From CAYMTR01 sp964393405 (GTDB lineage: Bacteria; Bacteroidota; Bacteroidia; Bacteroidales; Prolixibacteraceae), in the NCBI GenBank assembly GCA_964393405.1, contig CAYMTR010000018.1, forward strand, positions 1 through 53,213: 53,213 nt of DNA, in the 5' to 3' direction. The position numbers and the translations under genes are program-made. Below, piece after piece: positions 17,009 to 24,557 of the stretch (positions are counted from its first letter, which is position 1; each line of letters opens with the position of its first letter). The notes beneath the pieces are model-generated. The model was not told the DNA's origin. It saw only the letters and a program-made list of their open reading frames with translations, and made no database searches.

Positions 17009-18847
17009 TTAGTCTAACCATGTTTTAGGTGATATTTTTACTTTCACTCTAACCTGTTTGTCTGTTTTAGGCAAATTAACAGTTAATTTGTAAGCATCAA
17101 AATCTGAGTAAGGCAGATCGTCGATAAAGCACTCTTCAATAAACACACTATCGGCAGGAAGAATATCCGGAGAGACTCTTAGGATATTGTCTTTAAACCC
17201 GTTAGGCAGAGGTTTGAAATACATGAAAAGAGGCTGTTTTGCAATCAATAGATTAATATATGTAGCAGACAAATAGCATAGTTCCATACTATGATATCCA
17301 CTCATTGAGTGACTTCCTTTGAAACGCTCGTTTCCCAGAAGGTAAGGAAGTCCATTGGCAAGAGTATTGAAATAAACACCGCCATCGTCGCTATCGAGGA
17401 AGAAGGCATTATAAAAAGCTGAAACTTCGCGAGCAAATTTGTTATATTGGTCATCTTTGAGAATACCATGCAGTATGAGGTAAGCGAGAATAGCTTGTTC
17501 CTGTTGCCACCAAGCTTTACGGTCGTGCCATACAAATTCGTGATGAATACCGTCAGGTTTTTTTGTACGTTCAACAACATCATACCAACCCCCACGTTGG
17601 CGGTCACATCCGAATTCCGGCATTAGCTCAGCAATTTTTCGTGCAAAATCAATATAATCTTGTTTAGGTTTAAGCGATTGCATGCGCATGAGGTTCCATG
17701 CAATTTTCAAGTTGTGACCTACAACCGCTCTGTTTTGTTGCCATCCCCAGCTTTGATCTTTGCTCCAGTCTTCGAAAAATTTCTCTTGTACAAATGGGCT
17801 ATTATCGTAATCCTGGAAATATTTAGTGATAGTATCGAAAGTATATTCCAGAAATTCTGCATGTTTAGGATCTCCGGTAGCCAGATAGAGGTTAATCAGG
17901 TAAGCAGGGGCATGATCGCCAACGGAGTTCCAGTTTTTGCGGGCTCTGTTGTGTTGCAGAGAATCAGCTCTGGGATCTAAGGTAATTGGGTCAATATGTG
18001 AGAAATAACCTTCGTTTTCATTGTCTTTATAGAATTTCTCGAACAGAGAAAGAGTTTTATCTATATCGGACATTATTTTAGGGTCTCCTGTAATACGCAT
18101 AGTCTGAGTAGGACCTGCCAATGCATAAATCTGCTCATACATAGGAATTGAGTCGTAGTCATCGCCAAATTCAGAGGTCAGAAGTTTTGTTTCTTTGTCA
18201 CCTTCGACCTTTAAACCGTGGTACCAGTAGACGATATCATCATCGGCATCATAAAAACGCATATGATCCCGCAGATATTCAGTTCCTTTTTCTGCTCCTT
18301 CAAGAAATTCATCTTTTCCGGTGAGGAGATAAGCAGAAGCGAATCCAAATATTAGCCGAGAGATAGTGTCTGTTTCTTGTAGAAAGTCGCCTTTTTTAGC
18401 GCCCCCAAGATGAAGCATTGTACGGTATTTACCATAATCAACAGGTTCATGCGGATGATTGAATTGCCAATTCAGATAACTATGAGCTATAGAGTCGATT
18501 TGGTTAATCCACCAATCTGGTTCTTCGTGTCTATAAACTCCGGGGCCCTTCCCTGGGAAAACCAGCCATTGAGCTTGAAAAACTCTTTCAGACGAATCGC
18601 TTCCCGGATAAAATGATCCATAAGCAAAAACCATCTGGCGAGGTAAAGCCAATAAAGTATTTATATCTCCGGTAGCGTCCTGATAACCTTCATTAAGGTT
18701 ACGGACATATCGGGCGAAACAATTGTCAGCCAGATAAGCCTTGAACTCTCTGTTATCCGAAGTTTTCAATTTAAAAGTTCGTTCACTCAAATTGAAATCG
18801 GTTACATAACCGGCAATTGTATCAGAAAAAGTGAAATTTATATCCAT
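17009..18847 (-). CDS. N-acylglucosamine 2-epimerase (AGE) superfamily protein
   Basis: The protein has 612 residues with no signal peptide. An N-terminal beta-rich region (~1-130) starts with IAGYVTDFNLSERTFKLKT. It is followed by an (alpha/alpha)6 barrel (~135-540) with AGE-family motifs VGHNLKIAWNLMR, GGWYDVV and DRKAWWQQEQAILAYL, the last being the conserved WxQ.E region. A C-terminal stretch of about 70 residues is again beta-like. Family members isomerise or epimerise unmodified or N-acetylated sugars, or act on cellobiose/mannose. At about 400 residues those enzymes are shorter, so this is an extended member. Substrate is unknown. It lies 9 bases after the hydrolase gene in the same run. 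Confidence 0.75.
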   Translation of the reverse strand: MDINFTFSDTIAGYVTDFNLSERTFKLKTSDNREFKAYLADNCFARYVRNLNEGYQDATGDINTLLALPRQMVFAYGSFYPGSDSSERVFQAQWLVFPGKGPGVYRHEEPDWWINQIDSIAHSYLNWQFNHPHEPVDYGKYRTMLHLGGAKKGDFLQETDTISRLIFGFASAYLLTGKDEFLEGAEKGTEYLRDHMRFYDADDDIVYWYHGLKVEGDKETKLLTSEFGDDYDSIPMYEQIYALAGPTQTMRITGDPKIMSDIDKTLSLFEKFYKDNENEGYFSHIDPITLDPRADSLQHNRARKNWNSVGDHAPAYLINLYLATGDPKHAEFLEYTFDTITKYFQDYDNSPFVQEKFFEDWSKDQSWGWQQNRAVVGHNLKIAWNLMRMQSLKPKQDYIDFARKIAELMPEFGCDRQRGGWYDVVERTKKPDGIHHEFVWHDRKAWWQQEQAILAYLILHGILKDDQYNKFAREVSAFYNAFFLDSDDGGVYFNTLANGLPYLLGNERFKGSHSMSGYHSMELCYLSATYINLLIAKQPLFMYFKPLPNGFKDNILRVSPDILPADSVFIEECFIDDLPYSDFDAYKLTVNLPKTDKQVRVKVKISPKTWLD

Positions 18848-18856
18848 GGTATTTAG

Positions 18857-19894
18857 TTATTTAGTCCTTTTAATAAATTCATCAACTGCATTACAAAAAA
18901 CATCGGGTTCGTTTGCGAAAGAATAATGGCCTGAGTGTTCACAAATTACCATGCTTTTATCTGTCGAACCTACTAAATTCATATACTCATCAGCCATTAG
19001 TTGTTTAGAAAGATTAATATCGAATTTCCCCCATATCACTAAAGTTGGAATAGTAATATTTGGAACCTTATCTGTAAAATCTGTTTCCCAGAATATTTCT
19101 TTAATGAAATCTTCTTTCTTCCATAGAGAAGACCAGTTCGACAAATAGCTAAAGAAAGAATAATCGCCCAGAAATGTTGATCCATCTATAAGAGAGTAAA
19201 CATTAACACTGTCAATTTTGTCGGTAACACCTGCACTAACAAGACTTAGTTCAGAAAATTCGTCTATAGTCTTTATTTCGCTATGACTGTTACAGAAATC
19301 AAGAGCAGTCTGCAATTCAACAGCAGTGTTACCTTTTTCTTTTTCGATACTTATTCTTTTAGGTAATTCGATTAGCTGATAATCCTTAACAGCCTTTAAT
19401 TTATGAGCACCTGCAACATTAATATATCCATTAAAATCATCCTGATTATTACCTGTTCCCAGGTAGCCTACAGAAAATCCACCTCCGCAGCTATGCGCCA
19501 TCAGATATAGTTTGTATCCATCGCTATATCTGTGTTTAAGTGTTTTAACAACTTTTCCAATATCGTCAATATAACTTTGAACCGTACAATCGCCGCTTGA
19601 ATTTCCTTGAGTTGAGCCACTGTTAGATTGGTCCCACAGAGCAATACCATATTTTTCTTTTAACTGCCCTGCATATTTGTTAAATATCCAGCTTCCTTCA
19701 CCGGGACCACCATGTACGAATAAAATAATGATTCTTGATTCTGTGTTGCCAATCACTCTAACTAGCATATCATTACCATTGCTGCGTACTGCAAACTCAT
19801 CGTAAGCATCAGACGAAAATTCACCTACATCGTTTGAGCAAGAAACAACAAACAAAAGCATGAAAAGTATTAAACTTATTATTCCCGTCTTCAT
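18857..19894 (-). CDS. alpha/beta-hydrolase lipoprotein (S33-like)
   Basis: The protein has 345 residues. The lipoprotein signal ends VVSC (Cys19). The fold resembles proline iminopeptidase-like hydrolases: HGGPG at 61-65 (oxyanion motif), ALWDQSNSGST in place of DQRGxGxS, and nucleophile Ser135 in AHSCGG. The likely acid is Asp in IWGKFDINLS and the His is in CEHSGHYSF. The triad is complete, so it should be an active hydrolase at the membrane. Its ATG overlaps the stop of the preceding gene by 4 bases. The substrate (peptide, ester or lactone) cannot be read. Confidence 0.82.
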   Translation of the reverse strand: MKTGIISLILFMLLFVVSCSNDVGEFSSDAYDEFAVRSNGNDMLVRVIGNTESRIIILFVHGGPGEGSWIFNKYAGQLKEKYGIALWDQSNSGSTQGNSSGDCTVQSYIDDIGKVVKTLKHRYSDGYKLYLMAHSCGGGFSVGYLGTGNNQDDFNGYINVAGAHKLKAVKDYQLIELPKRISIEKEKGNTAVELQTALDFCNSHSEIKTIDEFSELSLVSAGVTDKIDSVNVYSLIDGSTFLGDYSFFSYLSNWSSLWKKEDFIKEIFWETDFTDKVPNITIPTLVIWGKFDINLSKQLMADEYMNLVGSTDKSMVICEHSGHYSFANEPDVFCNAVDEFIKRTK

Positions 19895-20553
19895 TTTTTT
19901 GGAGTTATAGATTTATAATATTGTTTTGTTTTATCCTTAAGTGGAATTTCATATCTAAGTCCTACTTCAGGCATAATATGAAATACTGAACCACTGTTGT
20001 AAGGAAATTGCACTAATGCATTTAGCTTAACGAAAGTGCTAAGAGGTATAGATTTAGTACACTTTGAAAAATTCCATCCGGCTTCAAGTGAGAAATTTAT
20101 ATTTCCATAAAAATATCCTCCCAAAACTGTACTAATTTCGCCTTTATCATCAACAGAATATGTAGTTCCGTTAATGAATGTTCTCATTACTCCAAGGGTG
20201 AGTTCGCTACCATAAAACAGTCCCTTACTTTTTTGAGTTCTACTACCAATACCTGAAGAAATCATTAGCGCAGAATTATAACCTTTATGTGTATACCAAC
20301 TAAGATTTACCGGGCAGTAAATTGTTTTCAAAACAATCTTTGACGATTTCTTTTTGAGAAATGTTTGCCTTATTGTATTTTCCATTGATAATTTCACTCC
20401 GGGTTTTGTAAACATATAATCACCTATATAAGAAATCGACACAGGAGTGTTAACTGTAGCTACTTTCAACGAATCGGTTACTTTCTGAGAAAATAACAGA
20501 AATGGAGCAAATAGAAGAAAAACAGTTATTAAAATGTTGGTTTTGTTCATCAT
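19891..20553 (-). CDS. small outer-membrane beta-barrel-like protein, unknown
   Basis: The protein has 220 residues with a clear signal peptide (1-22, ending LLFSQ). After it come alternating aromatic/hydrophobic strands (NLSWYTHKGYNSALMISSGIG, FYGSELTLGVMRTF, FYGNINFSLEAGWNF) and a penultimate strand MPEVGLRYEIPL, typical of small Bacteroidetes outer-membrane barrels. No family was recognised. With the overlapping hydrolase lipoprotein it forms the only exported pair in an otherwise cytoplasmic run, so the two probably act together at the envelope. Confidence 0.6.
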   Translation of the reverse strand: MMNKTNILITVFLLFAPFLLFSQKVTDSLKVATVNTPVSISYIGDYMFTKPGVKLSMENTIRQTFLKKKSSKIVLKTIYCPVNLSWYTHKGYNSALMISSGIGSRTQKSKGLFYGSELTLGVMRTFINGTTYSVDDKGEISTVLGGYFYGNINFSLEAGWNFSKCTKSIPLSTFVKLNALVQFPYNSGSVFHIMPEVGLRYEIPLKDKTKQYYKSITPKK

Positions 20554-20561
20554 ATAATATT

Positions 20562-22544
20562 TTAATACGTATTTCTAACCGGTTTGAAACAATACTTACC
20601 ATTCTTTTTATCGGCGTAATATCCATCATATCCAAACTGGAAATTTACTCCCCAGCCAAATGTAGCCTGATAGGTTGTTGCTGACCAGTAAAAACCGAGG
20701 GGTTTAGTCTTGATATTCGGAAAAATCTCTTTATTAAACCAGTTACCATCTGGAAAAGACAAGTCAACAATACTCGCTAATTCCTTCATTGATGGAAGTC
20801 TCCAATCTTTAAAGCCTCCAAGTTCAAGTTTTTTACAATACTGCAAAGCCTCTGTCAATGACATTTCACCTGGCTCATCTCTCATCCACATTAGTCCGGT
20901 ATTTTTATCAATTACAGAACCATCGCTAAAAATTTCAAAGTTATATTTCTGAGAATTTCCGAAAGATGGATTATAACCGCTGCGAACTGCTCTTACGAAG
21001 TAAAATTTATGATTTGAATAGCAAATACTACATCCATAGCCGAAATATGTACCCCATTGAATATTCTTATTCGGGGTATATGCATCGGCCGACCAATAAA
21101 AATCGGTTTGTGTATCAGGGAAATAATTTCTATCAATTGAAGGTATATCATCATTATAAAGTACAATAGACCTTAATTCTTCTCTATTCGGCATTCGCCA
21201 GTCGGAAAAGCCCCCGTATTGATTAATATTTAGTTTTTGAATTTGACGATAAGCATCATCGAGAGTATACCTATGATTAAATGGATTAATCATTTTCTCG
21301 TCGAAGGACTTTAATTCCCAAATCAGTCCGGTATTAATATCTTTAACCATCAACCAATCTTCCTCTTTAGTACTTGCTTCGGCGATTATTTTCCCTCCAT
21401 AGCCTAATTTTTTATATTTGCACTGATTTATAAGGAAGTCACCATCTTGACCTCTAAACAGAGTATTTTCAGTAGTTTTCAAATAATTACCTTCATCATC
21501 AAAACATTCTGTCTGACCAGTATGAGGAACGTAGAATTTTACCTTTTCAGGTTTTATTTCAATATTTCTTACTGCTCGTGACAATAACGGAGACAATTTG
21601 CCTGCATAATAGCCATCATAGCCATAATTAAAATTAGTAACCCAGACAAAATCGCCATTAAATACACTTGCTGAAAAGTAGTGTAATAAAGGAGGGGTTA
21701 GTTTATCAATGGGAAAGAAATCTTTAAAATACCACCATCCTTCATCTCTGTTTAAATTCAAAATAGTATTCAGTTCTTTAATGTTTGGAAGCCTCCAGTC
21801 GTTATAGCCGGCAAGATTCATTTCTTTAAAATGTTTTAGCGTATCGAACCAATTCATGCGCTGATTATCGCCCTGTTGCCACATCAATCCTGTTACACTG
21901 TCTGATACAGTACCATCACCGTTAATAGTAAATCGTGATTTATCCATTTTCCCAAATAGAGAATTATATCCTCCTCTTACTGCACGAACATATTGCTTTG
22001 CCATTTTACTAATTGCAGTAGCACTGCCAAACCCCATAAAAAGGCCCCAGCCGAAATAAGGCTGCATCATATAAGTGTTTTCACACCAATAAACTCCAAT
22101 TTGAGTATTCGGGAAAAAATCTGTATTAATTGCAGGATTCATTTTTCCGTAATCTACAACAGACCGTATTTCGTCTTTGTTAGGAGCCCTCCAATCGTTG
22201 TAGCCACCGTAATTACTTTTATTTAGTTTTTCAATATAAATTGACGTAAACTCTTCCCATGTATATTTATCTTCAGTGAAATTCACATCGCTTGAAATGG
22301 GAGATTTGATTTCCCATATCAAGCCTGTATTATTGTCTTTCACACAACGAAATCCTTTTTCCCAAGAAGCATTGTCAGGTAATTTATTTCCATTATAACT
22401 AAGTTTAGTATAATTCAATGGATGAAAAGCCTCGCTCCCATCCTGCAGATAAAGAATTTCGGTTTTATCAGGATTAATAATTTTGCCGGATTCGTCAAAG
22501 CAATTAATTATACCAGTATCAGGGAGTAGAAATTTATCTTTCAT
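20562..22544 (-). CDS. protein of four DUF1566 (Lcl C-terminal-like) modules
   Basis: The protein has 660 residues and no signal peptide. It is two copies of a two-module unit. Unit A is ~1-335 and unit B ~336-660; KFLLPDTGIINCFDESGK and KFYVPHTGQTECFDDEGN open them. In each unit the first module begins NTGLIWE(I/L)KS and the second GLMW; all four carry a (D/S)DWR(L/M/A)PN-type motif and end near RAVR. DUF1566 modules have a C-type-lectin-like fold and are usually found on exported proteins, so a cytoplasmic copy is unusual. It lies 6 bases after a WG-repeat gene and 8 bases before the barrel-like gene. A ligand- or protein-binding role is inferred. Confidence 0.82.
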   Translation of the reverse strand: MKDKFLLPDTGIINCFDESGKIINPDKTEILYLQDGSEAFHPLNYTKLSYNGNKLPDNASWEKGFRCVKDNNTGLIWEIKSPISSDVNFTEDKYTWEEFTSIYIEKLNKSNYGGYNDWRAPNKDEIRSVVDYGKMNPAINTDFFPNTQIGVYWCENTYMMQPYFGWGLFMGFGSATAISKMAKQYVRAVRGGYNSLFGKMDKSRFTINGDGTVSDSVTGLMWQQGDNQRMNWFDTLKHFKEMNLAGYNDWRLPNIKELNTILNLNRDEGWWYFKDFFPIDKLTPPLLHYFSASVFNGDFVWVTNFNYGYDGYYAGKLSPLLSRAVRNIEIKPEKVKFYVPHTGQTECFDDEGNYLKTTENTLFRGQDGDFLINQCKYKKLGYGGKIIAEASTKEEDWLMVKDINTGLIWELKSFDEKMINPFNHRYTLDDAYRQIQKLNINQYGGFSDWRMPNREELRSIVLYNDDIPSIDRNYFPDTQTDFYWSADAYTPNKNIQWGTYFGYGCSICYSNHKFYFVRAVRSGYNPSFGNSQKYNFEIFSDGSVIDKNTGLMWMRDEPGEMSLTEALQYCKKLELGGFKDWRLPSMKELASIVDLSFPDGNWFNKEIFPNIKTKPLGFYWSATTYQATFGWGVNFQFGYDGYYADKKNGKYCFKPVRNTY

Positions 22545-22550
22545 AATTTG

Positions 22551-23537
22551 TTATAAGGTTTTCCATATATATTCACCACGTTGATTTATATAACCTGTTG
22601 TATCACCATGTTTAGCAAAAGCAATACCCCCAGAAAATCCAAGGGCCATATCATATATCGGTTCAATAACAACTTTTCCTTCTGTATTAATGTATCCCCA
22701 TTTTTTGTTTCTTGAAAAACCAGCCAATCCTTCAGTAAATACTAATACAGATTCATATTGAGGATCAATCTTCATATTGCCTTTTTCATCAATGAAACCC
22801 CATAATCCATTGCTCATAACTCCTGCAAGAGATTCAGAATAGACGTTAGCCATATTGTATTTTGGATTAATAATCCATTTACCGTCGAGCCCTATGAATC
22901 CCCAAAGTTCACCAAAACAGACAGGGGCAGTGTGTTCGCAGAAGAAATAGAAAAGTTTTGTCTGCTCTCCTGAATCTTTATAAATAGCTGATTCAACTAT
23001 TTTCCCATTTTTATCCAAAAAACCCCATTTGCCATATTTTTTATAAAAGCAATAACCTTCAGCAAATACGCTCAGATCGTCAAAATATTCATTAGTAAGT
23101 TTTTCACCTGAAACATTAATAATACTCCATTCGTCTCCTTGTCTCACAGAAGCTAAACCTTCGCTGAAACTGGTAACAGCATCGTATTGAGGACTTAATT
23201 GATAATCACCTTTCTTATTAATAAAACCCCATTTATCAGTTTTGAAATCCTGAACAGCAGCTAGTCCTTCGAAGAACATCTGAGAGTTTTTAAATTGAAG
23301 AGAAATAATCTGCTTTCCCATAGTATCAATAAATCCCCATTTATTATCAGTCATAACTGCAGCTGCTTCTTCGGTAAAGAAGAAAACTTTATCATAGACG
23401 AAAGGAACAGTTTCTTGACCATCAGGAGTAATAAAACCCCATTTATCAGTTTTTTTCACAGGAGCAAATCCATTATAATTAAAAAATGGCAATCCTCCCA
23501 TCAGTTTCAACCTTTTTTCGAGATGAAGATTTAACAT
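22551..23537 (-). CDS. WG-repeat protein (second copy)
   Basis: The protein has 328 residues and is nothing but WG (KWG) repeats of about 34 residues. There are eight full repeats of the form xxKWGFIDxxGKxVIxPxYDxxxxFSEGLAxV (shown as a generalised pattern), flanked by a half repeat at each end. The fifth repeat carries an insertion of about eight residues. There is no signal peptide or membrane segment. It is paralogous to the neighbouring gene at 23548-24546, with the same number of units and one enlarged repeat, which indicates tandem gene duplication. WG repeats are thought to form protein-binding scaffolds; no catalytic role is known to me. Confidence 0.88.
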   Translation of the reverse strand: MLNLHLEKRLKLMGGLPFFNYNGFAPVKKTDKWGFITPDGQETVPFVYDKVFFFTEEAAAVMTDNKWGFIDTMGKQIISLQFKNSQMFFEGLAAVQDFKTDKWGFINKKGDYQLSPQYDAVTSFSEGLASVRQGDEWSIINVSGEKLTNEYFDDLSVFAEGYCFYKKYGKWGFLDKNGKIVESAIYKDSGEQTKLFYFFCEHTAPVCFGELWGFIGLDGKWIINPKYNMANVYSESLAGVMSNGLWGFIDEKGNMKIDPQYESVLVFTEGLAGFSRNKKWGYINTEGKVVIEPIYDMALGFSGGIAFAKHGDTTGYINQRGEYIWKTL

Positions 23538-23547
23538 GTTCTATATT

Positions 23548-24546
23548 TTAAGATTCTTTAAAAATGATTTTTCCTTCGCCGGTTATATACTGACGTTTAC
23601 CATCTAACAAAGCGCAAGTTACGTTATCAAAAACACCAAATGCCATATCGTAGGTTGGAGGAATAATTACATTTCCCTGTTTGCCAAGATAACCCCATTT
23701 CCCGTTAATCTTCATGCTTGCAATTCCGCTGCCGAAAGGATGAACCTGATCATATTGTGGCTCAATAACTACTTCTCCTTCACGATTGAGAAATCCCCAT
23801 TTCATATTACTTCCGATAAAACCTGTAAGTCCTTCAGAAAACAGAAGACCTGCATAATGAATCAAAGGGATAACTTCATTTCCGAGAGTATCAATAAAAC
23901 CAAATTTATTCTGGATACAAACAGCTGCAAGACCTTCCGAAAAAGGATATACACTATCATATTTCGCTTCAACAACAACTTCACCTTTAGCGTTTATAAA
24001 ACCCCACTTATCGCCAATCTGTATATTAACCAACCCATCAGAAAACGACATATAATAAAGCATATCAGATAGTATTCTGTCCCGCTTCCATTTAATATCG
24101 ATAACAAAGTTTCCATCTTTATCAACGAATCCCCATAGTTCATCTTTTTTTACAGGAGCAAGTCCTTCATTAAAAATTCCTATTTCGTCGTAAACAGGCT
24201 GGAGAACATAATCTCCTTTTGTATCAATAATACCAAACTTGCCCTTAGTCTGAACAGCAGCTCTTCCTTCAGAAAAACCTATTACTTTGTCGAACTGCGG
24301 TTTCACCTTGATATTTCCCTCATAATCAATCCATCCCCATAGGTCTGTTTTAACGGCAGCAGTACCTTCAGAAAAGATAGTTGCCTGAGTAAAAACCGGC
24401 TCTACCACCAGATTTCCTTCTCTGTCAGTATATCCCCATTTCCCGTTAACACATACAGCTCCATGATCTTCATAGAAATATTCTGCGAAACCTCCTGTAA
24501 TTCTAAACTTCTGAAATAACTTTCCTGTCTTATCTAATTTTATCAT
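23548..24546 (-). CDS. WG-repeat protein (first copy)
   Basis: The protein has 332 residues with eight full WG repeats (e.g. NGKWGYTDREGNLVVEP, ELWGFVDKDGNFVID, NMKWGFLNREGEVVIEP) and a half repeat at each terminus. The protein therefore begins and ends in mid-repeat: LDKTGKLFQKFRI at the start, YITGEGKIIF at the end. The fourth repeat is longer by about eight residues. It has no signal peptide. The gene lies 11 bases after the FGE-like gene and 10 bases before its paralogue. Closure of the array into a ring or solenoid by the terminal halves is an inference. Confidence 0.88.
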   Translation of the reverse strand: MIKLDKTGKLFQKFRITGGFAEYFYEDHGAVCVNGKWGYTDREGNLVVEPVFTQATIFSEGTAAVKTDLWGWIDYEGNIKVKPQFDKVIGFSEGRAAVQTKGKFGIIDTKGDYVLQPVYDEIGIFNEGLAPVKKDELWGFVDKDGNFVIDIKWKRDRILSDMLYYMSFSDGLVNIQIGDKWGFINAKGEVVVEAKYDSVYPFSEGLAAVCIQNKFGFIDTLGNEVIPLIHYAGLLFSEGLTGFIGSNMKWGFLNREGEVVIEPQYDQVHPFGSGIASMKINGKWGYLGKQGNVIIPPTYDMAFGVFDNVTCALLDGKRQYITGEGKIIFKES

Positions 24547-24557
24547 AATCGCTGATA

